A stretch of 64,000 nt of DNA, taken from the NCBI GenBank assembly GCA_029378245.1, contig JARKIF010000015.1:806001-870000 (forward strand), in the 5' to 3' direction. The notes under the pieces are model-generated. The model did no database searches and was not told the DNA's origin. It saw nothing but the letters and a program-made list of their open reading frames with translations. The DNA is from Roridomyces roridus (taxonomy: Eukaryota; Basidiomycota; Agaricomycetes; Agaricales; Mycenaceae). Positions 22,989 to 34,254 of this stretch are shown here, one piece after another (the stretch's first letter is position 1; every line of letters starts with the position of its first letter). Position numbers and translations under genes: made by a program.

Positions 22989-23840
22989 TCAAAACTTCCG
23001 ACTGTTACAACCAAACCGATGAACGCTGTGATCCATGGATTTAGATTCCGAGTCATAGCCTGCACAATTCAAAGTCTGTAGTTGCGGCAGTAGCCCGAGC
23101 AGTGTCTTCCCGGCGGGCAGTTGCAGTCCAAGAATCCAAAAAGATATCAGCCGATGAATGAATGACTCGCTAGGAGTTGGAGATGGAGCACTCACCCTTC
23201 GTTCGTACGGCCTGTGTTGGCGGCGTACCCAGCGGTGTTGTAGCCACCCAGCCTGTACTGAGAATATCCCGTCTGGCCGTATGCCTGTTCATAGTATTGG
23301 CCCGAAGCAACCGGCTGCGCAGGCGGCGAGGCGTAGTGCCCCGCCGGAGGGGATATCGAGTAGTCAGCGTCAGGATATATACTCGGCTGGTGATGACCGG
23401 GACACTGGGACACCGCCTGGTACTGGTACTGCGGCATGAGGGGCACACTTTGGCTCGAGTTGTGCAGCTGGACCCCACAGCCCGCGTCGTATTGTGGCGG
23501 GTACTTCTCATGCTGGCCGGAGTGGGGCTGGCATTGCTGCGGAGGCGACCGTGGCGCTCGCCGGTGCTTCGGCGTAGTGGGAGACACCGACCGCTCCTCC
23601 TCGACGGTGAGGTATTGACACCGCAAGCCTCGCCGAGCACATCTCTCGCAAGGTGTATCCAGGGACTCCTCCGTGGTGTCGCACTGCGGGGGAACGTTAG
23701 AACTCTCGCTCTCAAGTCAATTGGTGACCACCGACCCGCATTTTCAAGCGCCGACAGTTGGTGCATGCGACGTAGACCCTCTTGCGGAGAACGGGCAAAA
23801 AGACGCGAGTGCTGGCACCGTGCGCACCCTTCTGAGACAT
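22989..23840 (-). CDS. Zn2Cys6 binuclear-cluster regulator, short form
   Basis: Three exons join in phase: 23840-23736, 23683-23196 and 23169-22989, giving 257 residues. The Gal4-type cluster is split by the first intron: ACTNCRRLKMR joins CDTTEESLDTPCERCARRGL, then RC. This yields the canonical C-x2-C-x6-C-x9-C-x2-C-x6-C spacing for two zinc ions and binding of CGG-type DNA sites. The middle exon is rich in Gln, Tyr, Pro and Ser, as in activation regions. The fungal-specific middle homology domain usual in 600-900-residue members is absent, so this is a short type. The third exon is the least certain; its splice sites and phase fit but its sequence is not family-specific. Confidence 0.8.
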
Positions 23841-24302
23841 GGCTAGAGAAATTAGCCTGAGTAGGACGAAAAGTAGGAACACACCCACTGTCGAAGCGCA
23901 ATTTATACAACTGATGCATGTGGTGTCGCCGACCAGACGGGCTGACAACTGCTGGTCACGCTGTGGTCCCAAGAAAGACAATAGTAAACTGACCACAACT
24001 GTACGATTCATTACATGTCATCAAGTTTTCTTTTCTGAGCACGAACAGCATCAGATGGCTCTCGGCGAATCAGTTCTCGAGGTCCTTGACGGCCCGGCAA
24101 GCAATCCATGCTTCAAGTCAGTCTTGAAAAAGATTGTTCTTCGATGGATACCCGATAGTGTATAAGATTCCGAGATCTTCTGCTCCGACGAGAAGCCGAA
24201 AAACCAAGGGAAAACATTCGCGGAATCCAAGTAGAGTAGTAGTCGTCTGGGACTGTACTATAGTCTCGCCCACCAGCCCGCTAGCGCCACCCTAAAAGGG
24301 AA

Positions 24303-24565
24303 CCGTCCCTAGCCGTCTGGATCTCGCCATATGTGTCATTTCGGGCATCTCGGCGTTCTCACTCGGTGCATTTCAATGCATTCTCTGTCCTTTTTGCAAA
24401 ATTTTGACTACCATGCACCTTGTACTACCAATTACAGTACTGTGGGAGGGGAAATTTTGGCCTCAGGATGCGAGAAGGAGGAAAACTTGCGTCGAGTGTG
24501 ACGCCGAGATGCCCGAAATGACACATTACCAAGTGGCGAGCCTTGATCCAGACGGCTAGGGACGG
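24303..24565. mobile_element. MITE with ~50-bp terminal inverted repeats
   Basis: The left end begins CCGTCCCTAGCCGTCTGGAT and continues TGTGTCATTTCGGGCATC, TCGGCGT. The right end is its reverse complement, with one ~11-bp length difference between the two blocks. Total length is about 263 bp with no coding capacity. Target duplication is not clear. The family cannot be assigned without the autonomous partner. Confidence 0.8.
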
Positions 24566-25036
24566 GTGTCACTCGTCGTGAGTACTGAACATGTTCACGG
24601 ATCATAAATCCTATGCAATCACATCAAATTTCCCTATTTGGTAGTCCGGCATCTCGCATTGATCACGGATCACGGTCAACTCCGTCATTTTTCGCTTTCC
24701 GGGCCAAAAACTGTTCGTCACCGTAACCACTGCCAACTAGGTTTAGTTGAGGACTGCCTTCACCCGACTGGAAGAGCGACGACGTTTGTTATGATGGCGT
24801 ATATGTACTAGGTGTTTCCGGCGAACCAACCATCAGGCACTCTACAGAAGACAAAAAGGTCAGTCAATCAGACAGACAGAAAGCATACTTTTCTGGAGGA
24901 GCCGTCGATGTCCAAAGAAAACACAGTAGAGGATGATTCAGGAAGTAAGCTGTGTTATTCAGACGAGTATTGAATAGGGATAACTTGACTATCAAAGACC
25001 AACCGCCATCGGATTGTCCGCCGCCCAGGTAACCAG
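24566..25036. other. Intergenic region, nothing recognised
   Basis: About 470 bp downstream of the MITE and 3' of the minus-strand F-box-family gene. Nothing further seen. Confidence 0.35.
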
Positions 25037-26830
25037 TCATGCCAGTCGCGGCATGAGCAGTTCCACCTTTGTCCAATCCCGCTCATCCGGCCGGCGGCCC
25101 ACATACGCATGTCTTCAAAGTCGCAGAGTAAGAATGAGATTCCCAAGGTAAAGTGGCGGCGGAACATACTTGTCAACCACATGCACCCAGATAGACCGCT
25201 CGTTGAAAAGCTTGACGATATCGGGTTCCTCGACCGCACAATGAGTACAGCGGAATATGGCGGGACGTTTCCCGGCTTCGAGTATCCGTGCACGCATCGG
25301 GGGTAGAGGTTTCAGCCAGGGGTCCCGGTGGAGTTCCAGATCCAATTTGAATCTGCACGCACACGACATAGTGGTTAGAAAGGAATTCTAACAAAGCAAG
25401 CCGTTTTGAGTACGCACTTCCATTGAGGAGGTGACGATCTCCGGCGCTCGCATGGGGCGGCATGAGGCCATGTGGGAGCCATGCTCCTCCTCGCAGGGGT
25501 ATCCTCTTCCTCGCGTCTGAGTAGGTCCGCGGTCGCAAGTGGGGAGACAAGAAACCACGATGGAGTCTTGTGCTCTTCGACGTCGTGTTGAATCTGGATA
25601 TAATAACGGTGATAAAACGGAAGGAAAATAATATAACGCACACACTCGCGCCACTGCAACGCTTGCCGCCCATGGCTTGGGATGGGACACCGGCCGCATA
25701 CGAACCTTGCCCCCTTGCCATCCATCTCCGCAGCGCTCACTTCGTTGTGCATCCCGAGAAGATCAACGAGGCTCTGCGCAGTCGCCCTGCCCTGCTCGGA
25801 GAACTCGACTGACTTGCGGTATCGCCACACTTCATCACCGAAGACATGCATATGTCCCCGCGCAAACTCCCACCCAACCCCGAGCCCTCCGTGAGATATG
25901 CAAGGAAACCTAAATACACTCGTTGCGCGGTTGATTAGCTCCAGATGATTTGGATGGCGGTCGACGCTCTGATCATGATTCTCCGAGGTCGCGGTGGTGG
26001 TAGGTAGGAGGGATACGAGGTGAGCCTGTGTGCGAGCCAACCAGCCATCCATGAACGCACGGGCCTCAGAACTGGTGAGGAAGGCTATCACCCGGGGATC
26101 GTCAGGGGAGAGCTCGTCCTGAGACGGATCCCTCACCAGTTCAACGAGAGGAGGTAGCTCGGTGAGCTCGTGCGGCGGAGGGTAGAATATGTTATCGTGG
26201 CCGGGCACTAGCTCACTGAGGGTGTTCAACGCCGCGTGCTGGATGCACTTCTTTCGGCGGTAACAGAGTTGGCCTCGCTCCTTGCGGAGACGCGGGGCTC
26301 GCTCAAGGGCGACGTGCCATACGATGTATGGACGTAAGCGCTTCCAAACTAGGTGGAGAATATCAGCGATCTTTTGCACAGCCACCCGAGTAATACTACG
26401 CACGTCGGTGAGTCAAAGTCCGTATCGTGTGCAAATGTCGCACTTCCGCTTCCTTTTCGTAGTTCCAGGCGGCAGCCTGTATGTCGACCGCGGCCCATCC
26501 TTCTCGTAAAAGCCGCTTTTCGACACTTGAAAATCGTCGGTGTTCTGTCGGGTAAAGAACTAGACGACGTACCTCTTCAGAATTTTCCTCCAACAGTCCC
26601 TATTCCGGCGTTCGACAACATCCAAGACGCGGTGTCGTGCCCAAAACGCGCAATTAAACGCGGCCTACGGGGATTGAATACGTTTCAATTGCGTTGCAAT
26701 AGAGCCCACACACCGATTTTATGTCCTTGGCGGCCGCGCGCTGAGATTTCAAGAACTTGGAGAACGCTACCGGGTCGTCCTGCGCTTTATGGTCCTCGTA
26801 CATCTTGAGGATAGCCTCACCCTCCTCAGG
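25037..26830 (-). CDS. Agaricomycete F-box-family protein with C-terminal Cys/His region
   Basis: A multi-exon minus-strand gene. The visible order is LDPLFLLPEEGEAILKMYED (about 26.84-26.72 kb), then LREGWAAVDIQAAAWNYEKE (26.5 kb), LRPYIVWHVALERAPRLRKE (26.3 kb), a long conserved middle (GGLGVGWEFARGHMHVFG, EMDGKGARFVCGRCP), HKTPSWFLVSPLATADLLRR (25.55 kb), then IFRCTHCAVEEPDIVKLF and a last exon ending at 25037. I recognise this from basidiomycete proteins annotated with an N-terminal F-box and paired Cys motifs. The F-box start itself lies upstream of about 26.8 kb and I could not place it; no convincing ATG was found, so the 5' end may be incomplete. Small introns (33-60 bp) interrupt at least five points. 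No frameshift was noticed. Confidence 0.65.
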
Positions 26831-26960
26831 AAGAAGGAAGAGAGGATCGAGAGAGGACTCGGAGAAAAAACGAAGAATGACTAGCCCGCGGCGAAAAGAC
26901 GCTCAGGGAAGTCGCTGGTGGGAGTCGGGAGCAGACCATGACAGTGATCCGATCCAGATG

Positions 26961-27600
26961 TGATTCGGATCAATCAACAAAAACTTGTGAACCGATGTCC
27001 AAATTCCCCTTTATGTACACAACTGCAGTGCGTAGACGATTCGGAAATTACATTTGACTCGAACTGCGGAGTTTCGCCTGAGTCTTCATGGTCAAATGTA
27101 CCTCCAAACAGAATGAAGGTTTTTGGAATCTCAGTTTGATTTCCTTGCATTCAAAAAGGTCCAGGTGTCAATTCCAAACCCAGAAGGTACTTTGGGATTA
27201 GCGCTACAATGGCAGGTGTCCAATAGAAGGTGTCTAGCGACTGTCACCAAGGCAAACAAAAAGAAAACAACCAACACATGGTCGCCACCGCAAATATTTC
27301 AGAGGCCAGGAGTCGAACCCAGGTTTCTGCAGCCACAACATTTTGGAAGCGTTACTTCTGCCTGCATCATGGTTCATGTGGAATGACACAGGGACAACCA
27401 GGCCTGTTCTTATTAGGTTTCGGAAGGCAAAGGAGCATCACTGTCGGTGGAAAAAGCAAACCGCCGGTGAATGTAGGAGCTAGGATTCGAACCCTGATCA
27501 ACTGGTAGGACTTGCAGCGACAATTTCAAGCGAGTCAAGTGGCTTCAAGTTCAAGTTCAAGGCCCTCCTCCGGGTGCTTATGTGCTGTCAAGGGAGGTGC
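26961..27600. repeat. Intergenic with two tRNA T-arm-like repeat fragments
   Basis: Two minus-strand T-arm-like motifs occur, CTGGGTTCGACTCCTGG (27308-27324) and CAGGGTTCGAATCCTAG (27487-27503), each near similar flanking words (AGGAGTCGAACC / AGGATTCGAACC). They look like decayed SINE or tRNA relics; no complete cloverleaf forms. A TTCAAG triplet repeat lies at about 27544-27561. No gene seen. Confidence 0.45.
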
Positions 27601-27855
27601 TGTTGGAAGGACAAACACGGACGCACCCTGACGTGTACTACTGACGTGGAAGTACTGACACGTAGAGTATGGTTTAAACACTCGCTGTACATACTCACAT
27701 TTACCCATACTGACTTGCATGTACTTGTATCGGTGTTATTCAGTGCATGTTCCCTAATTCTTACTTATGTATGGCTGTACCTTGTTTTTGTATTTAAGTA
27801 GCTAGCTACGACGAATCTCAACTAAGTCCTTCTCCCACATTTTCATCCTTCTTCA
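27601..27855 (+). repeat. 5' LTR of copia element A
   Basis: 255 bp, TG...CA termini, identical to the 3' copy. A TATTTAAG box near 27791 is the likely promoter element. The half-tRNA primer site starts immediately after it. Confidence 0.93.
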
Positions 27856-27931
27856 GGTTATGGGCCCCGAGTTCAACTAAATCCACCAACCGAATTTATT
27901 GCACCTCGACAACCAACCTCTGCTATCTACA

Positions 27932-30900
27932 ATGTCCACCATCGCCCCGAACTCCAAGGCCGCCGAATTCTTTGTACGGCTCCCGAAATGCGAAGCCCAC
28001 GGCGCCAACTGGGCGGTGTTCAAGAACCGCTTCCTCTACGCTGCTGCCGCCGCCGGGCTCTCTCAACACTTGGAGAGCAGCCACTTGCCGCCGATCCCGC
28101 CCACTCCGGTCACTCCTTCGTCGACCCCTGCGGACATCACTGCGTACGACAACTTCGTTCGCGTGGAGGCTGGATATAGGTCAGGTGAGGCCATCATCAA
28201 ACAAGCTATTGCCGCGACGATCCCTGACTCACTGTTTTTGCGTGTCATGGGGGAGCGGCGAGCTTCGGGCCTCTGGACAAAGGTGGTGAACGAGTTCGAG
28301 CAGAAGTCGAGAATGGTTACTGTGGATTTGCGGCGCAGGCTCCAGGATGAGCGCTGTGCCGAGAATGGGGATGTTAGGGCTCACCTCGCAAAGTTGCAGG
28401 CACTTCGCGTCGACCTTGTCGGCATGGGCGCCGATCCCGGCGACGAAAACTTCACCGCCATTATCCTAGGGTCGTTACCGGCATCATACGACCCATACCT
28501 CGCTGCCCTCACGGCCACATCGTCCCTCATGGGTACGACCATCTCCCCCGACACACTCATCAGCGCGCTCTCGCAGGAGCACGACCGCCGGGCTATCAAG
28601 TCGAAGTCGAAGAAGAACGACTCGGACGTCGCGTTCGCCGTGGGCGGACGTAAAGCCGGCAAGAAGACGTCGAAGAACGTCGAATGCTACAACTGCCACA
28701 AGAAGGGGCATGTTAAAGCAGAGTGCTGGGCGGCGGGCGGTGGGAAGGAAGGCCAGGGACCGAGGGGAAAGGGAAAGGGACGCGGGAGTGGGAAGGGACG
28801 CGAGGATGCAAACACCGCGACGGATATCGGCGGTGTATGGATGGCGCAGGTCGATTCGGATGACCGCGCATGGATTGCTCACGCCGAGCAGAACGTCTGG
28901 CTGTTCCGGACGGAACAAGACGTGTTTGGCGGCGTGGTGACGGGTGCGGGTGTGGAGTGCGATGGCGCATCTAGCCCATGGCTCTCGGATTACGACGAAG
29001 ACGAGTCTAAAGACGATTCAGTCAGCAACATGTCGGTACCGGAGTTATTGAACAACTCACCGACACCGGATCCGATCGAGACGAACATAGAGGACAATGA
29101 GAGTGACTGCGGGTCGATGCCCGAGTTGCAGACGGTGTCCGAATCAGAGGCTGGGGACATCGCTGAGTCCCCCGAATTTTCCTGTGCACACAGCCTCACT
29201 CACGATCCCGTCGACGATGATGCAACCACAGATGCACAGACGTCGCAGACATCTGAACACGGCACCGAGATTGCCGACTGCCTACAGACGGTCATCAACG
29301 AATGGCTCAACAACATCGAGCCCTACGATGCACCGCTTACCTCCTCGTTCAAGACAGCGATGCTCGCTAATGAGGACGGCCCGATGGACACCATGACCGA
29401 GCTATACGACTCGGGGGCATCATCCCACATCACACCATATCGGCATCGACTCCTCAACTACATTTCGATCGCACCACGGTCAATCACTGCCGCGGATAAC
29501 GGCTCGTTCCAGGCCATTGGGATGGGCGACATGCACGTCTGGCTGCCGAATGGAAAAGGCGTCAGGACAAAGATATTGCTGCGTGGAGTGTTATATGCAC
29601 CGAAAATCGGTTTAACCCTTGTCTCGATTGCGAAGATAACTGATGCGGGTTTTGCAGTCTTGTTCCGCGAGAGCTTCTGCAAGATATTCGATAAGCACCA
29701 GAAGCTTGTCGGCATCGTGGACAAGACGAAGGGAACTTACCGTGTGCAGTCTCCATTCAATTGGGAGACGGTCACTGCCGCATCCGCCATCGAAACAGTC
29801 TCGCTCGAAGACTTACACCGCCGCATGGGTCACATAGCCCCGGACGCCGCCAAACGCCTGGTCTTGGAAGGCCTGGTAACCGGCGTCAAGCTCGACCCGA
29901 CATCGAAACTCCAATCGTGCGACTCGTGCGCATACGCCAAGACAACACGGAAGCCGATCGCAAAGGAACGCAAGGCTCCGCGCTCGACAGCCTTGGGGGA
30001 GGTCATATTTTCGGATGTATGGGGGCCGTCTCCCGTCGAAACTATCAATCGGCGTGAGTACTATTCAAGCTTTACCGACGATTTCACTCGCTGGTCCAGA
30101 CTCTATCTCCAGCGGACCAAGGACGAGACTTTCGGCTCGTACCAGTCTTACGAAGCGTGGCTCTCAACCCAGTTCGGCGCCAAAATCCAGAAGCTCCACT
30201 CCGACCGGGGAGGCGAGTACTGGAGCGGGGAATTCGACGCTCACCTTGCGAAGAACGGCACCGAACGAGGCTTCACCGTGCACGACACCCCCGAACACAA
30301 CGGCGTTGCCGAGCGACTCAATCGGACGCTGTTGGAGCGTGTGCGTGCGATGCTGCACGGCAGTGGGTTGCCGAAGTTTCTTTGGGGCGAGGCCATCGCG
30401 CATGCCGTGTACTTGAAGAACCGGCTATCCACCAGCGCGAATGACGGGAAAACGCCATATGAGATGGTGTACGGGCGGAAACCAAGCATCGCCCGGCTCC
30501 CCGAGTTTGGAGCGCGTGTCTGGGTCCATGACGCGAAGGCGAGCAAGCTTGAGGGACGCGGAAGGGAAGGTCGATGGATGGGATTTGATGACGTGAGCAG
30601 CGGGCATCGAATCTATTTCGAGGGGAAGCGCACTGTCGCTGTGGAGCGGAGCGTTAAATTTGACAGGAATGACGAGGTGGTACCTCTCCCAGACGATCTG
30701 CGGATTGAGGGGGAGGATTCGGATGACAATCAGCCATCGTCTGGGTTTTCAAAACCAACCACGCACCTTCCGACTCCTCCTCAGACACCTGCGGCTTCGA
30801 CTCCAACTATCCCGACCCAAACAACTCCGCAAACTCCCACCAACGTGTTGCCTACGACAGGCACATTACCGGCTTCTCCTTCGATTGCGAGGCTACGCCA

Positions 30901-32734
30901 ACAGCTTGCGCTCACCGACCCACTCGGATCCGACTTCGAAGGCGATGCTGGACGCAATGAGGGTGGGACTAGCGAAGGACCGAGACGTAGCACGCGCGAA
31001 CGACGACAGGCGACCATTTTTCCGACCAGCGGCACGACATATCTCCAGCGGGCTAGGGCCGACGAGGCACCCCACGTGGCGGCGCGTGCCGAGCTTCCTG
31101 ACGACTGGGAGATGGTGGATGTGCTGGAGCACCACCTCGCCGCCGCGACGTCGACTGCTGAGGCCTTAGACCCATCGTGGGAGGAAGCAAGGAACCGGTC
31201 CGATTGGCCGCATTGGGATGCGGCGATCAAAGCCGAGCTTACCTCACTCAAAGCCGCCGGCACTTGGACCGTCGTTCCACGACCTGGCGACCGCAACGTC
31301 GTTGACTGCAAATGGGTCTTGCGCATCAAGAAGAACGCGGCGGGGGAAATCGAAAAATACAAGGCACGTCTCGTTGCACGTGGCTTTACACAGGTTCACG
31401 GTGTCGATTACTACGAGACTTTTGCCCCGACCGCCAAGATTGCCTCCATCCGTCTTGTTCTCGCCATCGCCGCACGCAACGACTGGGACATCGACATGTT
31501 CGACTTCAACAGTGCGTACCTCAACGGGGAATTGGATCCCGACGAGGAGATCTACATGGAACAGCCTCCGGGTTACGAATTCGCGGATCGGGCCGCGAAT
31601 GTTCTCAAACTCGCGAAGGCGTTGTACGGGCTGAAGCAGGGTGGCAGGAAATGGTACGAGACGCTTTCTCGCTGGCTTTCAGAGCTAGGCTTTACACAGT
31701 GCGCGTCCGACCATGCTGTTTTCTATGCTCGTGACGAGCACGATCTCACCATCCTCGCCATCCATGTGGACGACTGCACCATCACGTCCAGCTCCCCGGC
31801 GCTCCTCGTGTCGTACAAGACTCGTATTGGCGAACGTTTCAAGATGACGGATCTTGGGCCTATCAGTTGGCTCCTTGGCATCGAAATCCGGCGCGACCGC
31901 GAAGCACGTACAATCTCGCTCTCGCAGCAGACTTACATCGAGTCTATTCTCGATCGGTTCAACTTTGCCGACTCGAAACCCGTCGCAATGCCCTTGGACC
32001 CGAATGTCCAACTTTCCAACGAGCACCGCGCCATCAGCATAGCCGACATTGCCGCAATGAAACGTGTCCCATACCGCGAGGCCATTGGCTCGCTCATGTG
32101 GGCATCCGTTGGAACACGGCCCGACATCGCATTTGCGGTGGGCTTACTCTCGAAATTCCTCGACAACCCCGGCCCGCTCCATTGGGAGGCGACGAAGCGT
32201 GTATTTCGGTACCTCCTTGGCACGAAGACGCTTCGGCTCACGTACGGCGCGGGGAGGAAAGGGTTGGAGGGATATTCGGATGCGGACGGGATGTCCCAAG
32301 ACCACAGGCGCGCTATCTCTGGTTTTGCTTTCCTTATTGACGGTGGCGCCATTTCGTGGAGTTCCAAGAAGCAGGAAATTGCCACCCTCTCAACGACAGA
32401 GGCTGAGTACGTTGCATTGACACACGCCGCAAAGGAAGCTGTGTGGCTTCGCGCGCTCATCGGCGAGCTTTTTCGACCGCTCGAGCGCCCCATCACCCTC
32501 CATGGCGATAATCAAGGCTCGATTGCCCTCGCACACTCTGATATCGGCCAGTTTCACGCACGCACCAAGCACATCGACATCCGGTATCATTTCATCCGAT
32601 ACGTTGTCGAAAACGGGACGATCCGACTTGTCTATTGTCCCACGGCAGACATGGTCGCCGATTGCCTGACCAAGGCGCTACCAAGCACGAAGGCCAAGCA
32701 CTTCGCTGCAGCGCTCGGGCTGCGTACGGTTTGA
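27932..32734 (+). CDS. copia Gag-Pol polyprotein, intact
   Basis: A single uninterrupted frame of 1600 residues from the first ATG. Order: Gag (residues ~15-240); CCHC zinc knuckle CYNCHKKGHVKAEC (~252); protease active site LYDSGASSHIT (~490); pre-integrase HxxxH-like block with C-x2-C (LHRRMGHI, CDSCAYAKT, ~630-675); integrase with D (FSDVWGPS), D (HSDRGGEYW) and E (EHNGVAERLNRT); reverse transcriptase from VDCKWVLRIKKNAAGEIEKYKA, with the catalytic motif HVDDC in place of the usual YVDD; and RNase H (GYSDADGMSQDHRR, STTEAEYVALTHAA, KHIDIRYHFIR). Gag and Pol are in one frame, so relative levels must be set by processing or turnover. It could supply proteins in trans to related elements. Confidence 0.95.
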   Translation: MSTIAPNSKAAEFFVRLPKCEAHGANWAVFKNRFLYAAAAAGLSQHLESSHLPPIPPTPVTPSSTPADITAYDNFVRVEAGYRSGEAIIKQAIAATIPDSLFLRVMGERRASGLWTKVVNEFEQKSRMVTVDLRRRLQDERCAENGDVRAHLAKLQALRVDLVGMGADPGDENFTAIILGSLPASYDPYLAALTATSSLMGTTISPDTLISALSQEHDRRAIKSKSKKNDSDVAFAVGGRKAGKKTSKNVECYNCHKKGHVKAECWAAGGGKEGQGPRGKGKGRGSGKGREDANTATDIGGVWMAQVDSDDRAWIAHAEQNVWLFRTEQDVFGGVVTGAGVECDGASSPWLSDYDEDESKDDSVSNMSVPELLNNSPTPDPIETNIEDNESDCGSMPELQTVSESEAGDIAESPEFSCAHSLTHDPVDDDATTDAQTSQTSEHGTEIADCLQTVINEWLNNIEPYDAPLTSSFKTAMLANEDGPMDTMTELYDSGASSHITPYRHRLLNYISIAPRSITAADNGSFQAIGMGDMHVWLPNGKGVRTKILLRGVLYAPKIGLTLVSIAKITDAGFAVLFRESFCKIFDKHQKLVGIVDKTKGTYRVQSPFNWETVTAASAIETVSLEDLHRRMGHIAPDAAKRLVLEGLVTGVKLDPTSKLQSCDSCAYAKTTRKPIAKERKAPRSTALGEVIFSDVWGPSPVETINRREYYSSFTDDFTRWSRLYLQRTKDETFGSYQSYEAWLSTQFGAKIQKLHSDRGGEYWSGEFDAHLAKNGTERGFTVHDTPEHNGVAERLNRTLLERVRAMLHGSGLPKFLWGEAIAHAVYLKNRLSTSANDGKTPYEMVYGRKPSIARLPEFGARVWVHDAKASKLEGRGREGRWMGFDDVSSGHRIYFEGKRTVAVERSVKFDRNDEVVPLPDDLRIEGEDSDDNQPSSGFSKPTTHLPTPPQTPAASTPTIPTQTTPQTPTNVLPTTGTLPASPSIARLRQQLALTDPLGSDFEGDAGRNEGGTSEGPRRSTRERRQATIFPTSGTTYLQRARADEAPHVAARAELPDDWEMVDVLEHHLAAATSTAEALDPSWEEARNRSDWPHWDAAIKAELTSLKAAGTWTVVPRPGDRNVVDCKWVLRIKKNAAGEIEKYKARLVARGFTQVHGVDYYETFAPTAKIASIRLVLAIAARNDWDIDMFDFNSAYLNGELDPDEEIYMEQPPGYEFADRAANVLKLAKALYGLKQGGRKWYETLSRWLSELGFTQCASDHAVFYARDEHDLTILAIHVDDCTITSSSPALLVSYKTRIGERFKMTDLGPISWLLGIEIRRDREARTISLSQQTYIESILDRFNFADSKPVAMPLDPNVQLSNEHRAISIADIAAMKRVPYREAIGSLMWASVGTRPDIAFAVGLLSKFLDNPGPLHWEATKRVFRYLLGTKTLRLTYGAGRKGLEGYSDADGMSQDHRRAISGFAFLIDGGAISWSSKKQEIATLSTTEAEYVALTHAAKEAVWLRALIGELFRPLERPITLHGDNQGSIALAHSDIGQFHARTKHIDIRYHFIRYVVENGTIRLVYCPTADMVADCLTKALPSTKAKHFAAALGLRTV

Positions 32735-32741
32735 GGGGGAG

Positions 32742-32996
32742 TGTTGGAAGGACAAACACGGACGCACCCTGACGTGTACTACTGACGTGGAAGTACTGAC
32801 ACGTAGAGTATGGTTTAAACACTCGCTGTACATACTCACATTTACCCATACTGACTTGCATGTACTTGTATCGGTGTTATTCAGTGCATGTTCCCTAATT
32901 CTTACTTATGTATGGCTGTACCTTGTTTTTGTATTTAAGTAGCTAGCTACGACGAATCTCAACTAAGTCCTTCTCCCACATTTTCATCCTTCTTCA
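32742..32996 (+). repeat. 3' LTR of copia element A
   Basis: 255 bp, identical to the 5' copy, preceded by the polypurine tract and followed by the GGTGC target duplication. Confidence 0.93.
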
Positions 32997-34011
32997 GGTG
33001 CAGCCTATTCTCGAAACAAAAACAGAACCAGAACCTAGATCGGTAGTGTTCGCTGCTCACCATGGAACATCTAATCATTCTGATGTCCCGGGTTCGTGTG
33101 AGCGCAGGCGGGATGATGAATCATTGGAAAGGCCATTCCCTTTCTCTGGAACGGCGGAGCGTATTACTTTCTGTCCTCGCAGAGAGACAAGCCGATGATG
33201 CCGAAGAAGAAATCAATTGATATGCGGATCAGACTGGTTTGTCAGCCGGCCGGCTATACCATCACTGTTCCCACCCGCTTCAAGTTCACGATCTTCGACG
33301 ACGACGCAACCCCATCGCGTCCATCCATGTCCATGATTCAGACTCCCCGGTCCGAGCCCCTCGACTCGCCATCTGATCGTAGCGCCATCTCGACACCGCC
33401 AAGGCCGTCCACACATAGCTCCGTGCGTCACTCACCCACGCCTCCTGCGCCCTCATCGCACCCCATCCATCCAGACGGATACACGTCGTCACCTCCGATG
33501 CTATTCAACGGCCACAACACGCCTGCTGAGTGTGGCAGTGGCTCCGTCGCACCACCCCGTTCCGAGATATCGTTCACAGACGACGTGACGACACAGCTCA
33601 GAGTGAACTCTCGGATAGCGTGACCCCGAGGTGTTTCAACTGCCAGACGGTAGAGACGAGTCTCTGGCGGCGCTCCAAACTGGATGCAGGGAAGGTGGTG
33701 CGTTTTCCTCTTCTCTTTTCTCTTGTCGTGCCTGCGTGGGTCGCTCAATCAATGCCGACCCTTTAGCTCTGTAATAAATGTGGGCTGTACGAACGTCAAT
33801 ATCCCCGACGTAGACCGCAGAGGTTGGGGCAGCCAGGGGACGACACGGCGACGGGTAGCGTGAGCAGCAGGTGTTTCAATTGCCGGACCACAGAGACCCA
33901 TATGTGGCGACGCTCCAAGTTGAGCCCGGGGAAAGTAGTGCGTGTTCTTTTCCTTGCGTCCTCTCTTTGCGGCTGAATGAAACGCCGTGGGGTGTAGATA
34001 TGTGACAAGTG

Positions 34012-34254
34012 TGTTGAAGGATGGACAAACCTCGAGTCACGACACCGCGTTGGTCGTCAACCGCACAGCCCGAGCATAGCTCCAATGCCCGAGCGTTGCC
34101 CGAGGTGGAGCTCAAGTACAGTGTTCCTATTGTTCTATTGTTCCATTGGCCCACCGACACCCAGAACCTTCTAGTACATTTTGTAGGTATATAAACTCGT
34201 CCTTTTGTAGTAGCTAATCATCGAATATTACTTTTAGCCCCACTTCTCTCAATA
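34012..34254 (+). repeat. 5' LTR of copia element B
   Basis: 243 bp, TGTTG...CAATA ends. GTATATAAA near 34188 is a good TATA box. Confidence 0.9.

Larger units (their letters stand above)
27601..32996 (+). mobile_element. Full-length Ty1/copia LTR retrotransposon (element A)
   Basis: Two 255-bp LTRs, 27601-27855 and 32742-32996, begin TGTTGGAAGG and end CTTCTTCA and read identical base for base. The flanks carry a 5-bp target duplication, GGTGC (27596-27600 and 32997-33001). Directly after the 5' LTR comes GGTTATGGGCCC, complementary to the anticodon arm of initiator tRNA-Met rather than to a tRNA 3' end, as in Drosophila copia. A polypurine tract (TTGAGGGGGAG) precedes the 3' LTR. With one intact internal ORF this is a complete and probably recent insertion. 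Confidence 0.95.

Noticed and set aside
28484..28970. Minus-strand frames of 85-144 codons antisense to copia element A
   Set aside because: They are shadows of the intact Gag-Pol frame, with GC-rich codon bias mirrored from the coding strand.
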